A DNA stretch of 64,000 nt from Semisulcospira habei (taxonomy: Eukaryota > Mollusca > Gastropoda > Semisulcospiridae). A program made the position numbers and the translations under genes. Below the pieces are notes generated by a model. It was given only the letters and a program-made list of their open reading frames with translations, was not told the origin of the DNA and did not search any database. Location: contig BTPG01000005.1 of NCBI GenBank assembly GCA_036245525.1, positions 122,710,578 through 122,774,577 on the forward strand, read 5' to 3'. Of the stretch, positions 32,426-43,056 are shown in pieces; the stretch's first letter is position 1; every line of letters begins with the position of its first letter.

Positions 32426-32774
32426 TGGGGGACTTTTTAGTTCCCAGGGGCACCCTGGTCAGCCCCACAGGGTGGGTTTTTCTCTATATTCCGGGGGCAT
32501 GTGTTTCTGTCTACCCTTGGTCCATTCACCTGCATTTTCCTTTTTTAAACTCTCCCTACTGTCTGCGCTGCCTGTGGCTCTTGATATTCGATGTGTGTTG
32601 CTAAATGGTCTTAGCTTTATTTAGGCCCCATGTCCGAGTAGGTTTTATTTAACGTATTGGACCGGCTGGCGACATACATTCAATATTCTGTTGAGTTTTT
32701 GTCACTAGCAGTGCAGGCACGTCCTGAGAAAGTCTTGTTGCTGTCGGGACGTTAAGCAATGTACAATCAATCAA
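32406..32774 (+). mobile_element. SINE-like retroposon copy 2, 369 bp
   Basis: This copy is in the opposite orientation to copy 1, with matching 5' start (CCGGGTCTGCCCTGGGGGAC) and 3' end (GGACGTTAAGCAATGTACAA, then TCAATCAA). Flanking direct repeats CCTTCCTTCAAAC are at 32393-32405 and 32775-32787. The pair forms a large inverted repeat with a loop of about 190 bp. Confidence 0.8.
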
Positions 32775-32879
32775 CCTTCCTTCAAACGGACAGCATTCAC
32801 ACAAATAATACTTTACTATTACATCAGAAAATGGCCCATCCAAGCCTGCACTCTTTTAACTGCACTAAACGACTGACTG

Positions 32880-33765
32880 TAGCAGACGACGCATGAAACG
32901 ACGCTGACTCTGTGACGTCATTTCCATTCAATCAATTTGTGCATACAATCCAAAAGGAGATGCGGCATTGATAACATCGACAAACCTACAAAATAAAGCA
33001 ACAGGTTCAACCAAAAGGTCGGGCAGGACAAAAGACAACAGCAGCCTCACCCAAAGTCTAAACGTCCTCTCTTACAATGCGCACTCATACAATCACTTCA
33101 CTTCTTAGCAACCGGCGCACGAATATAATTATAGGCTAAGTCAAACTAAAACAGAAGATAGTGGGCGGAAAACCCTTTAAAATAGAAACAAAGAACGACG
33201 TTTCAGATCAAATATTCTTCATCTGACATGGAAACAAACGTACGTATAGGCTAAGTCCCTGGTGAACGTATACATGAATCTCAAATCTGTCACTAGACAT
33301 CACCTTTCTCCACATCACCCCGGAAGTACATTACAACTCAACACTTTTTTTAACAAAACAACCACACCCTCAAATAACAAACCTAATTTTGTAGAAACAT
33401 AAACTATTTACTCCCTCAAACAACAAAATATCCCCCCTGACCCATATCAGCTATGAAGTTATTTATAGCTGAGAAGGGTGATGTAATACAATACACGCTC
33501 ATTTTCAGGGTTCTGTGTGCACAACACACATTGCTGGGAGGGACAAGTTTTCAAACACACTACCGGCGTGTCTGTTAAACACAAAAGTGCATGTGTTAAC
33601 GCCAAAATGAGAAAAACGGATTTTTTTAACTTTTTATAAATCTTTACCGCAAGACAATGCAGAAACAACCCTCAGAAAAAATGGGTGTCTGACTTGGGAA
33701 CCCAGAATTATACACACACCCATTTTCCATAAGGATGGTAAAGACAGTCACCCATTTTAGCTCTT
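32880..33765. other. No gene seen
   Basis: AT-rich sequence without recognised elements. A short minus-strand frame at 33459-33668 has no supporting feature. Confidence 0.35.
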
Positions 33766-33768
33766 TCG

Positions 33769-33770
<2 letters not shown>

Positions 33771-33849
<79 letters not shown>
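33771..33849. repeat. (AC)n microsatellite
   Basis: About 39 uninterrupted AC units. Confidence 0.97.
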
Positions 33850-33851
<2 letters not shown>

Positions 33852-33966
33852 CCTTTGCTCTTCTCACACTCATAAATAATGTAATGGGTCTACACAATGG
33901 TCAGTGCGGCGTCGAATTCGGTGATGTGCCTCGCGAAAGCTTTTTTGTTTATAGCTTCCTTCTCTG

Positions 33967-34178
33967 TTAACCCATTCAGCCCTGACGCACCACAGCAACA
34001 GATGGATCGACCATGATAATTCAAGGGTAGTGCCAGATTAGCTTGGCGCCGACAGGCTCCAAGCTAATCTGGCACTACCCTTGAATTATCATGGTCGATC
34101 TCCTGCAACAGTGGTGCATAGTCGTTATATGACGATTCAAAAATTTGGGAAATACGTGCTTGGGGTTGAATAAGTTAA
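33967..34178. mobile_element. PalA element, TTAA-bounded
   Basis: TTAACCCATTCAGCCCTGAC and GGTTGAATAAGTTAA are the ends. The hairpin arms at 34006-34103 pair along 45 bp. Confidence 0.9.
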
Positions 34179-34247
34179 TCAGTGACAGTGCCCGCCGCGT
34201 GCATTCATATGGTACTAGATCACGTCAAGCACACGTACACCACATCA

Positions 34248-34284
34248 TGCCTGCTCGGCGTTAAACCCAAATAATTAACTAACT
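34248..34284 (+). mobile_element. 37-bp retroposon tail
   Basis: GCCTGCTCGGCGTTAAACCC, then AAATAATTAACTAACT, lies between ACATCA repeats (34242-34247 and 34285-34290). It is the same 3' tail as at 6020, 26883 and 52535. Confidence 0.6.
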
Positions 34285-34669
34285 ACATCACATCACAGAC
34301 ATCCCATCCATCATACATTGGCCAGACTTTGTTCCCCCTCCCCTCCCGCCACCACCACACAAACCACCTGCTTCCGGTGAGCAAAACTTCACCGGGCCGT
34401 ACGTCGGCCCGATTACTCCTCTTAATTCCTGTGACTAAGATAGCTAAACAAATGTATATATCTATGTACCCACTCCATAAATGTTTTCCTCCTTTGACAC
34501 ATGTATTGATATATTGTATAACAAGTGGCAAATTAGTATTCTTGACTTTGTTTGATATACTTCCCTTCCCAAAATCCCTTGCGCGCCAAGATTCGATCTT
34601 GACGATACGTGCATTTTTAAAACGGAAACGCGAAATAATTCCTCACGTGCAGATAAGCCGGTCATTCTG

Positions 34670-34745
34670 CAAAAAGGCATATATTCTCATAAGACCCTGC
34701 AGCAGTGCTGCGGCAGACGCTCATGAGAATCTATGCCTCTTCAGT
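34670..34745. repeat. PalB hairpin core, diverged
   Basis: AAAAAGGCATATATTCTCAT pairs with CATGAGAATCTATGCCTCTT around a CTGCAGCAGTGCTGCGGCAG loop region. Confidence 0.75.
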
Positions 34746-34956
34746 GCTGCCGGCAGAGAACGGCCCTATGAAAATGTTGACAGAGTTCCGCAGCACTGAT
34801 ATCAACATTTCTGCATTTTAATGGGGTCGCGCGAACCAGAATGCGTCTACACACAGCCTTTACGAGACAACGCAGACCTCCTTAGGAACGTCCCTGCCTC
34901 TATAGGCGCTCAGATGTGAATCAGTGCCTCTCGATGGCGGAAGGGGCAGGATTGGA

Positions 34957-35084
34957 TTAACCCTCTGACTATCGGTAGCGGTTTTTCGATTAACCCTTTG
35001 ACTGTCGGTAGCGAGTTTTTGCCGAGGCGATTCCTACGGCGGAATTGCCTCGGCAAAAACCGCTACCGATAGCCAAAGGGTTAA
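34957..35084. mobile_element. PalC half-copy plus complete PalC element
   Basis: A 37-bp left stub (34957-34993) shares its second TTAA with a complete 95-bp element (34990-35084). The complete element is a single palindrome, TTAACCCTTTGACTGTCGGT to CCGATAGCCAAAGGGTTAA. Confidence 0.88.
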
Positions 35085-35624
35085 GGACTGAACTGACGTG
35101 GACGCCAAACGCGGCTCCTCTCCAGATAAACCTCGCACTCGAAACAAGCCCTGTGGGAATTGGCTGGAGGAGCGTGCGATAATTAGCACGATAATCACCG
35201 GGAATTAATTTGTCACAGCCAGCGGAAAGTTCCGATAGCTGCGCGCCGCACGTGACCAATGGAAGGGCTCGTATCTATGCAGCTGTTTAACTCCTATGCG
35301 CACGCAGCCAATGGCGCTGTTAAGCGTACCGCTGGCAGAATGAACAAGGGGGTTAAGGCCTGAAGTTTATCAGGTTCTGTCAGAAAGAATGATTATTACA
35401 AGGTGGATCCTGCCAATGGGAATAGGGGTGTCGTGGACAGAATTCGAGACCCAGAGTATACGGTTATCAGTTTGTAGCTCAGCTCTTCCGTTGGCTTTAA
35501 TTAGTTAATTGCTTAATTGCGAAGCTCAAATTACTGAATAATAGCAACGACAACAACAAATAAAAAATAAAAAAATAAGCAGGCCGATGTTTTTTTGTTG
35601 TTTGTTTCTTTGTTTGTTTGTTGC

Positions 35625-35731
35625 GTTCTGCGGTTAGAGAGAAAAGCAAACGCATTTTTTTTTTCTGTTGGTGTCGTAAAGCGGAAAAACTACTTAGCTC
35701 AAAATCACTTACATGTCTCTTTGATACAAGT

Positions 35732-35733
<2 letters not shown>
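35625..35733 (+). repeat. Repeat J copy 1 with (TC)n tail
   Basis: GGTTAGAGAGAAAAGCAAAC through TCTTTGATACAAGTGTTC is repeated at 63786-63883 with about 95% identity. Both copies run straight into (TC)n followed by (TG/AC)n. The constant body plus simple-repeat tail suggests a retroposon 3' end. Confidence 0.8.
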
Positions 35734-35807
<74 letters not shown>

Positions 35808-35825
35808 CGTCTGTCTGTCTGTCTA

Positions 35826-35870
<45 letters not shown>

Positions 35871-35909
35871 TTCCCCTCCATCTATTTACACGCACACAAA
35901 CACACACAC

Positions 35910-35982
<73 letters not shown>

Positions 35983-36046
35983 CACACACACGCACGCGCC
36001 CACGCACACACACACACACGCACACACACACACACACGCACGCGCC

Positions 36047-36105
<59 letters not shown>
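35734..36105. repeat. Compound microsatellite (TC)n(TGTC)n(AC)n
   Basis: (TC)n to 35803, (TGTC)n to about 35850, (TC)n to 35870, then (AC)n with CGCACGCGCCCACGC interruptions duplicated near 35990 and 36040. The 175-240-codon frames on both strands over this tract are artefacts. Confidence 0.97.
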
Positions 36106-36106
<1 letters not shown>

Positions 36107-36231
36107 AACGTTCGTGTAACAACAGCCCACCCACAGAACAACTGAAACGGAAAGAAAATACACCTCGTTAATACACGCCTCGCGGCCATTTTCTTGCCCT
36201 CTCTCAGTCTAAAAAACAATGCCTTCTATCT

Positions 36232-36300
36232 GCAGGCGGCATAGATTATCATGAGCCCCTGTAGCCGCGGGAGTTCATGAGAATTTACGCATATTGCTGA
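36232..36300. repeat. PalB hairpin core, diverged
   Basis: GGCATAGATTATCATGAGCC pairs with GTTCATGAGAATTTACGC around CTGTAGCCGCGGG. Confidence 0.7.
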
Positions 36301-36570
36301 CAGTTACTGGTAAATTTACCTCTCCAGATTTTTTAAAAATTCTACCGCTGTATATTTGTAAAATACAAGCTTGTTTGGGACTGACTGGATGTCATGTCTC
36401 CAGTTTCTAGTGTCGCCAAGCGAGTATTTGCCCTTAGAACATGGTTTGTTTCCTCTGTGGGTCTCGCGCGATCATGACTTAACGCAAAACAGACGTGTTG
36501 TGTGGGCCTAATCTTATGTTCGTACGTAAAAATATCTATACGACGTATCTATGGAAAAAGATTCATTGAC

Positions 36571-36744
36571 CCGTTGAATGCCTGTTGACGGAAATTGTGT
36601 TTCTGTAGTCTTCGTCAATTGGCCACCAACACACTCTAGCTGTCTTAGGAACATGGATTCAAAGTGGTGTCAGCAAGAGGCATAGATCTATCTATACCTC
36701 TTGCAGTTGGTGTGTTCACATTTTCTCGGCACTTACCGGGTTAA
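36571..36744. mobile_element. PalB element, core deleted
   Basis: CCCGTTGAATGCCTGTTGAC, CATGGATTCAAAGTGGTGTC and TTCTCGGCACTTACCGGGTT are in PalB order. The hairpin is reduced to AAGAGGCATAGATC next to ATCTATACCTCTT. The right TTAA is at 36741-36744. Confidence 0.8.
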
Positions 36745-36837
36745 CATAGGTCGTCGGAAACGCAAAGCTGTTGATATAACTAGATATATATTAAACAGAC
36801 TATAATTATTACATTGCTTTTGTGTATGTGCGTCCGC

Positions 36838-36839
<2 letters not shown>

Positions 36840-36932
<93 letters not shown>

Positions 36933-36951
36933 CGTGCGTGTGTGTGTGTCT
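36840..36951. repeat. (TG)n microsatellite
   Basis: About 50 TG units with a short GCGTGCGTGCG interruption. Confidence 0.97.
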
Positions 36952-36959
36952 GCAATTTC

Positions 36960-37535
36960 AGCGGCTGAGCGACTTTGTCACCATATTTTTGTCAGCCTAT
37001 TTACAACGAGGCTGGCCTGTAATATATATAACAACTTGATGCGTTTTCAGGGGACTGCATGCACAGCCCATACACTGGTCACCGCTAATGTAAGTTCATG
37101 CTTTGATCAGACCTCGATCTGAGGAAGGAAATAAGAACGATCTTCGGGTGAGAAATAGGCAGCAAAATGTCCCCGGGCCGATAGTCAGACTCGAGGTTGC
37201 CCCGGGCCCAGCTCCTGCTGATGTCAGCCCGCGGATCTTTTGCTAGCTGGTGTGCCCCTGGTTGAAATGCATACACTGGGTGTGACGAGTGCCGGCGCCC
37301 CGCTGTCTATCGGGATCAGCCTGAAACAGTTAACTTTGTTTCTTTCTACTCGCGTGGCAAAGCCGTACCGCAAAACTTTCACCCTTCGCTGCCAACCAGA
37401 GGAAGCCGTTCGGCAAATTCATCGAAAAATAACTCAGTCCTTCCAAGGAACACACTCATATATCATGCATAAGTGGAGTCAAGGCTTGTAAGAAACATTG
37501 AACATCAGGAGGCCCCTCATCATGAAGTGCTTTGC
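36960..37535. other. No gene seen
   Basis: An open frame of 83 codons at 37240-37491 has balanced composition but no recognised domain, splice evidence or second copy. It is left unannotated. Confidence 0.3.
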
Positions 37536-37538
37536 TCA

Positions 37539-37760
37539 TTAACCCTTATCATTCGGAATACACCAGTGTGTGAAATAAGTTCGACTAAAATAGTTCAAGG
37601 GTGATGCCAGAATAGCTTGGCGCCTCTAGGCGCCAAGCTATTCTGGCACCAATCTTGAACTAAAGCCATTGGTCTATATCCTTATCTGTAAGTACTATAA
37701 TGTTGCTTGCATATGGCAGTGTACAAATGTGAAGCTTTTAGCCTCAGTATGATATGGGTT
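37539..37760. mobile_element. PalA element, subfamily 2
   Basis: TTAACCCTTATCATTCGGAA starts the element and its end CAGTATGATATGGGTT runs directly into a PalB end. The hairpin lies at 37594-37665. Nearly identical to 12421 and 13479. Confidence 0.86.
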
Positions 37761-37761
37761 C

Positions 37762-37977
37762 ACACGTTCAGTGCCGTCTGACGCAGACTGTTTCTACAAT
37801 CTTCGTTGATTTAGCACCAAAAAAAAGCAGTACCCTTTACAGAAACATGGATTCAAAGTGTTGTCAGCAAGAGGTATAGATCCCCATGAGCCCCCGCAGT
37901 TGCGGGGGCTCATGAGGATCTATACCTCTTGCAGTTATTGGATGGTGTTCACATTTTCTCGACACTGAACGGGTTAA
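37762..37977. mobile_element. PalB element
   Basis: CACGTTCAGTGCCGTCTGAC starts the element and GACACTGAACGGGTTAA closes it at 37974-37977. The core at 37866-37931 is a perfect-looking 30-bp hairpin. The left TTAA was lost at the PalA junction. Confidence 0.87.
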
Positions 37978-37984
37978 AGTTCTT

Positions 37985-38110
37985 ACATTTCAAGATTCAA
38001 GATTCAAAATTCAAAGATTCAAAAACTTTATTGTCCAGATAAAAAGATTTTATATGGAAATTTTCCTTTGCAGCACTGGTGTAGGATAATTGAATAAAAC
38101 AAGGAATCAA
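37985..38110 (-). mobile_element. Retroposon 3' tail, AATAAAG with (TTGAATC)n
   Basis: On the minus strand GGACAATAAAGTTTTTGAAT is followed by three or four TTGAATC-like units. This is the usual layout of a LINE or SINE 3' end. The body further upstream is not recognised. Alternatively it is the polyadenylation region of the adjacent minus-strand exon at 38214. Confidence 0.5.
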
Positions 38111-38213
38111 GTGACATAAATAATGATAATAATAATACGTATGCAACAAAAATACAAACATCACAATATCAAACATACACACACAGGGTTATCCTTCTAC
38201 TGAGAGTTATAAA

Positions 38214-38359
38214 TCAGAGTGGCACAGTTGCAGTGCGTCTGAATTGATCAATGTTCAGGTCGTACTCCATAGGCAATAGATTTCCCTGCCCCCCCCCCCC
38301 CACCCCCCATAACCCGGCCGTCCATTATCATTTCGGTGCCGTGGACGTTGAACCCCGAA
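38214..38359 (-). pseudogene. Candidate 3'-terminal exon, copy 2, probably broken
   Basis: This segment is homologous to 13004-13142. An acceptor (TTTTGGTTTTAG, ending at 38360) is followed by GFNVHGTEMIMDG. After an interrupted middle it ends MEYDLN, then TVPL and a stop at 38214-38216. A poly-C run (38289-38303, poly-G on the coding strand) sits in the middle, where copy 1 has GDMRDNYN. It probably disrupts the frame. The protein family is not recognised. A 21-bp tandem repeat (GGCTAAGTGACAGAGTGT) lies just upstream at 38381-38420. Confidence 0.4.
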
Positions 38360-38514
38360 CTAAAACCAAAATCCGCGGATGGCTAAGTGACAGAGTGTGG
38401 CTAAGTGACAGAGTGTAGCTAGCGTTTCCCACTACATGCCTTGTTCTACCAAGGACAGTAGATAATAATTATGCTGTCTTTGGTTCTACCTAACGTGCGA
38501 GATGACATACTTAC

Positions 38515-38622
38515 CAGTAAGCAAAGGCCCTTGGGGCCCACAACAGCCGCAGTGGGCCCGTGCACGGCCGTGAGCTGGCCCACTGCGGCCGTCGTGTGCC
38601 CGAAGACGTTTTGCGTTTTAGG
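38515..38622. repeat. PalE GC-rich hairpin element
   Basis: The arms GGGGCCCACAACAGCCGCAG, then TGGGCCCGTGCACGG, pair with GGCCCACTGCGGCCGTCGTG. The flanks AAGCAAAGGCCC and GACGTTTTGCG are also inverted. No TTAA ends. Confidence 0.8.
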
Positions 38623-38869
38623 GTAGGTCATCTCTGCCCACTGGAAACGAGGTCTAGCGTCAGGTGGCATTTTGTGTCAGGTTGAAGGTCCCACAGAAAA
38701 CGTTGTCACTCTTGTTAGTCTCGTATTATTAAATGCTCAGGATCAGGGATAGGGTTCAGAAGATATGGAAAGTATTTTGATTATTCAAAAAACTGCTTTT
38801 GTACAGGCATGACAAACGGTCAAATAATTAATGTCAGATTTTGGAGCAAGGCAAGCAGAGTTACGACAG

Positions 38870-38962
38870 CGCAAAGCTACTACCTGCCAGAGTTTCCAAA
38901 TAGGCCTTATAGGTGACACCTCCAAAATTTGATAAATATGTCCTTGTGGTGAAATGGGTTAA
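38870..38962. repeat. PalA terminal fragment
   Basis: The sequence TAGGTGACACCTCCAAAATT, then GGTGAAATGGGTTAA, is the PalA right end without its hairpin. Confidence 0.65.
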
Positions 38963-38986
38963 CCTGTAGTGAGATCCAGTCTAGCT

Positions 38987-38987
<1 letters not shown>

Positions 38988-39077
<90 letters not shown>
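38988..39077. repeat. (TG)n microsatellite
   Basis: About 45 uninterrupted TG units. It replaces the left end of the following PalC element. Confidence 0.97.
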
Positions 39078-39078
<1 letters not shown>

Positions 39079-39157
39079 GGTAGTGGTTCAGTTTAGTCGC
39101 GATGATTCCTGTAGGAATCATCGCGACTAAAACCGCTACCGACACCCAACGAGTTAA
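39079..39157. mobile_element. PalC element sharing its TTAA with PalA
   Basis: GGTAGTGGTTCAGTTTAGTC pairs with GACTAAAACCGCTACC around CGATGATTCCTGTAGGAATC. The closing TTAA (39154-39157) also opens the next PalA copy. Confidence 0.85.
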
Positions 39158-39367
39158 CTCATTCTACCCCAACACCGAAATCCCCAAATTTTGCCGTTGT
39201 TCTCTGAAGACTGCATTGCAGTGCAGGACACAGATCGACCATGATAGTTCAAGGGTGATGCCAGAATAGCTTGGCGCCCATAGGCGCCAAGCTATTCTGG
39301 CATCACCCTTGAACTATCATGGTCGATCCTTTTCTTGCTGTGGTGTGTCTGGGATAGAATGAGTTAA
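39154..39367. mobile_element. PalA element, 214 bp, TTAA-bounded
   Basis: TTAACTCATTCTACCCCAAC and GGATAGAATGAGTTAA are the ends. The hairpin arms pair perfectly over about 42 bp with the variant GGTGATGCCAGAATAGCTTG. Confidence 0.92.
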
Positions 39368-39424
39368 GCAGCCAGTCATCGTGCGCTACCTAGTTGACTT
39401 GAGTTACTTGAGTCTCTGTCAGCG

Positions 39425-39490
39425 AGAAGCATAGATTCTCATGAGTCCATGCAACTGCAGGCTACGGGCTCAAAAAAATCTACGCCTCTT
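39425..39490. repeat. PalB hairpin core, diverged
   Basis: GAAGCATAGATTCTCATGAG pairs loosely with CTCAAAAAAATCTACGCCTC. Confidence 0.6.
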
Positions 39491-39494
39491 TCAG

Positions 39495-40020
39495 CTGCGA
39501 GGAACCGACACAGCGACTGTAAGGTAGTAAGTTAACAGATTAAATAAACAGACAATTACATAGATACTGGTCGGAAAGCTTTAACAAAAAAAAAAAAAAA
39601 TGTGCATCAGTCACATTCCGTACCATTTCAGCTGCGAAAGACACAGATTCAGATTAATCTCTGCATAGCCACTGGGTCTGTTGAAAATCTGTACCTCTTT
39701 CTGAAGGGAATTGAATCTAGCTGTTTCTCAAGTTAATGTACTTTTAAGGCTTTCTAGCGTCTCAGACGTACACCTGTCGCGCGAATCCTTCAAACAGACG
39801 TGAACCGCCAGATCATTTTTGTCCTTGGACAACAATAGCTCACTTTGACAGATGCAAGAGTTCTCAATCAAGGGCGCATCTGTTTACGATGTAAGTGAAG
39901 TAGGAGGGGCAGATTTCGCCACAAAACCTGAAAATTAAACCCCATTCGTCAACTGTCACAGTCTGTGATCTCTGCTCCTGATTTGTTTTATCTTGCTGTA
40001 CGTTATCCAGTGGCGTAGGA
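39495..40020. other. No gene seen
   Basis: Apart from a poly-A run at 39585-39600 and a weak PalB-like trace near 39640-39700, no feature is recognised. Confidence 0.35.
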
Positions 40021-40027
40021 AGATATA

Positions 40028-40110
40028 CGGACGAGCAAAAGAAACGCGGCATTTTGTGATCATCGAAAACACTTTACTCCCCAAAATGTCGCATCTCTTT
40101 CGCTCGTCAG
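40028..40110. mobile_element. 83-bp palindromic element flanked by TA
   Basis: CGGACGAGCAAAAGAAACGC, then GGCATTTTG, pairs with CAAAATGTCGCATCTCTTTC, then GCTCGTCAG. A TA dinucleotide lies on each side. A truncated relative (ACTGACGAGC followed by poly-A) is at 54711-54735. It resembles a Tc1/mariner-type miniature element by its TA flanks only. Confidence 0.7.
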
Positions 40111-40217
40111 TATGTGTTTCAGTGGGGAACCCGAGCGTGCCTGTCTTTTACTTTCCAGCCTAAAAAAAAAACTCAATCAAGAGGAGGGGATGGAAAGGAG
40201 ATGTATGAGCGGCGACA

Positions 40218-40500
40218 GTTCATCCTCTTAAAAAAAAAAGGGGGTGGGGGGGGGGGGGGTGATGTTGGGGGTGGGGAGGTGGGTTAGGTCAACAGTAATC
40301 AGCAGTCCAACCTTGTTAAAATCTTTTTTTTTTTCTAGGAATAATTTCATTAAAAAAAAGGACTTTTAAGGAATGTAAAATGTTATGATATTTTTCTCTA
40401 AAACCGTTTGTCTGTTTTTTGGGGAAAATATTGGGTGGAAGATGGGGGGGGGGGGGGGGGAGGCGGGGGGTTGGGGGGGGGGGGGGAATTGCGGGTGCGC
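40218..40500. repeat. Guanine-run clusters
   Basis: Runs of ten or more G occur at about 40231-40258 and 40446-40486, separated by AT-rich sequence. Proline-rich minus frames are artefacts. Confidence 0.8.
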
Positions 40501-40817
40501 AAGGGATACTCTGCCCACCCACACACCCACCATTAATTTTCATTGGGGGAGGTAAAGGCAGGCAATGATATAAATCTAAAACAATTTGACAGTGAGACAG
40601 ACCGCCAAAAGTTAAATATTAGCATTTATTAATACGACTAATACCATACGCAGATAAAAATAGATTAAAATCTTTGACTTGTTCTGAATTAAACTTTCGA
40701 AGAGGTACAATCAGAACGACATGAATAAAACATTTGTTGCTTTCCAATGATCTTTTTAATTCCACCTTTTATGTATACACGTTATTTGCAGGTAACGACG
40801 CGTCGCACAAAGTTAAT

Positions 40818-41890
40818 CACAAACCAGATAGGTGAGGCTAGCGCTGGCAGAAATGTACACAAACCAAGGGGAATCACTCAGCGCTGGACAGACAAACAGT
40901 TAGATCCCCTGCCCCCGCCTATCAGGCACCCATTCGCCAGCCCACAGAGAAATACGCAGGTTTAGAACAAGACGATCATCTACATCCCTAAAAGGATGCA
41001 TCAGGTCTCGCCAATAACCCATGTCTTTCTCCGGAACTTATGAAGTAGGCAGGAGAAACATACCGTTACACAAACACGAAGGTGCATTACTATATGTGGT
41101 CGGGTAAATACCCTGATTTCCCACAGTAGATGCACAGAACATTACACAACAATGTAGCGATACAAATTTGCCTCGAGTTATAGATACTCACAAACCAGAT
41201 AGGTGAGGCTAGCGCTGGCAGAATTGTACACAAACCAAGGGGAATCACTCAGCGCTGGACAGACAAACAGTTAGATCCCCTGCCCCCGCCTATTAGGCAC
41301 CCATTCGCCAGCCCACAGAGAAATACGCAGGTATAGAACAAGACGATCATCTACATCCCTAAAAGGATGCATCAGGTCTCGCATATAACCCATGTCTTTC
41401 TCCGGAACTTAGGAAGTAGGCAGGAGAAACATACATACACAAACACGAAGGTGCCTGATAGGCGGGGGCAGGGGATCTAACTGTTTGTCTGTCCAGCGCT
41501 GAGTGATTCCCCTTGGTTTGTGTACAATTCTGTCAGCGCTAGCCTCCCTATCTGGTTTGTGAGTATCTATAACTCGAGGCAAATTTGTATCGTTACATTG
41601 TTGTGTAATGTTCTGTGCATCTACTGTGGGAAATCAGGGTATTTACCCGACCACATATAGTAATGCACCTTCGTGTTTGTGTCAGTATGTTTCTCCTGCC
41701 TACTTCCTAAGTTCCGGAGAAAGACATGGGTTATATTCGAGACCCGATGCATCCTTTTAGGGATGTAGATGATCGTCTTGTTCTATACCTGCGTATTTCT
41801 CTGTGGGCTGGCGAATGGGTGCCTGATGGGCGGGGGCAGGGGATCTAACTGTTTGTCTGTCCAGCGCTGAGTGATTCCCCTTGGTTTGTG
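40818..41890. mobile_element. FoldF foldback element, 1073 bp with 12-bp direct repeats
   Basis: The whole segment is a long inverted repeat symmetric about 41375. Left arm copies start at 40818 and 41187, and their complements end at about 41567 and 41890. Arm landmarks include CCAAGGGGAATCACTCAGCG, TTAGATCCCCTGCCCCCGCC and GTGGTCGGGTAAATACCC. Both ends start CACAAACCA. It is flanked by CACAAAGTTAAT at 40806-40817 and 41891-41902. Long inverted ends and a 9-12 bp duplication fit Mutator-like or foldback elements, but no transposase is present. Open frames on both strands are arm translations. Confidence 0.87.
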
Positions 41891-41902
41891 CACAAAGTTA
41901 AT

Positions 41903-42250
41903 AAAACAAAAGCAGAAAAATAAACTTGAAACTAGAAAAGATAATGCGGGAATTAAATCCATGCATTGGCAAGGAAGAATCATATACTTATAAATATGCG
42001 AGAAATGAAAAGAAATAAGCTGTGTGGGAGGCACAAAAACGAACACTAAAAAAAATATATTTCAAGATCAGTGTAGTGTAAAAAAAGGTGTTACCTATCC
42101 GACATCCGAAACGAAAGCGGTCCCCGACAGTGTTGTGTAAAAAGTGTAACCTATCTCAGACATCCGAAAAGAAACCACACGTGTGCCGTCAAAAAAAAAA
42201 AAATCTAAAACTACCTCTGCTATTCGCCCACATTTACTTCAGTGTCCAAA
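41903..42250. other. No gene seen
   Basis: AT-rich sequence. A short direct repeat (GTGTAAAAA...GTGTTACCTATC at 42075-42105 and GTGTAAAAAGTGTAACCTATC at 42135-42155, each followed by GACATCCGAAA) is the only structure noticed. Confidence 0.45.
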
Positions 42251-42254
42251 TCCA

Positions 42255-42312
42255 TCTGCAAGTGACATAGATCCACATGAGCCTCCGGGGTCATGAGGAT
42301 CTATGTCTCTGA
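42255..42312. repeat. PalB hairpin core, shortened
   Basis: AGTGACATAGATCCACATGA pairs with TCATGAGGATCTATGTCTCT around GCCTCCGGGG. Confidence 0.75.
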
Positions 42313-42818
42313 AAGATTCCATTTACAAACCCTGTTTTTCAGTCGGAGAAGTACCATCGACTTCAGTGTCCAAAAAGGAAAGAAAACAAATTTCTGCTGG
42401 AGGTACACAGATCCCCAAACGGCCCTTTCAGGCTATGTGGACTCGTAAAGATGATGGCTCTCGATGACTCGGTTTACACTTGTGTTTTTCGATATATGTC
42501 GCTCTTTGGCGTTCATTTTCCAGCTGGAATAAATCCATTCCTGAGCTTCACCAGGCAAATGCAAGGTTTTACTAACTGGCAAATCCGCTGATAATGGCTG
42601 CGAAGAAACAGTACGCTAATCTTGCCAGCTTCTGCGAAATCTGTTTCTCTGTGCCTGATTCAAAGATTATTACAAAACATCACTTCGTCTAATGGGTTCT
42701 CAGTATGTGGGCTCGTGAAACACTAGGCGGGCGTTATTTGCTTGAGATCTTCACTGAAGTCTTACGCTGAAATGATGAACCTATACGAAAGTTTAGCGGC
42801 CTAAGACTGATCATACTA

Positions 42819-42996
42819 CAGTCTACTTCGCTTATAACAAGATCGGATATCACAAAAGTCGGATAATACAACACTTTCCTCAGAGGTCTCGACAGCACTC
42901 TTTCAACCTATGTAAACTACTTCGCTTATAATAAACTTCGGATAAAACAGCACGACAAAAATGGGCCCCTTGGCGATTTATATCCGAAATTTACTG
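42819..42996. mobile_element. Pogo/Tigger-like miniature element, 178 bp
   Basis: The element starts CAGTC and ends ACTG, flanked by TA at 42817-42818 and 42997-42998. It carries TACTTCGCTTATAACAAG near its left end, a second direct TACTTCGCTTATAATAAACT inside, and ATTTATATCCGAAATTTACT at the right end. This is the style of pogo-type termini (CTTATAACGAA / CGGATATAA). No transposase. The inverted termini are short and imperfect. Confidence 0.55.
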
Positions 42997-43056
42997 TACT
43001 AGTTTTCTTCATAAAGATATCTTCACTACCGGCCAGATAACCGTGTCAGATGACTG

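Noticed and set aside
35497..36219. A 240-codon minus-strand frame and 174-175-codon plus-strand frames
   Set aside because: They translate (TC)n, (TGTC)n and (AC)n tracts. The residues are Cys-Val, Thr-His and Ser-Leu repeats, and all frames are open because the tracts lack stop codons.
40084..40115. CTGACGAGCGAAAG on the minus strand considered as a second hammerhead core
   Set aside because: It has CUGANGA and GAAA but no room for stem II between them, and the surrounding sequence pairs as a simple palindrome instead.
40747..42046. Two frames with identical C-terminal residues on opposite strands (40747-40965 and 41783-42046)
   Set aside because: The identity comes from the FoldF inverted arms, not from duplicated genes.
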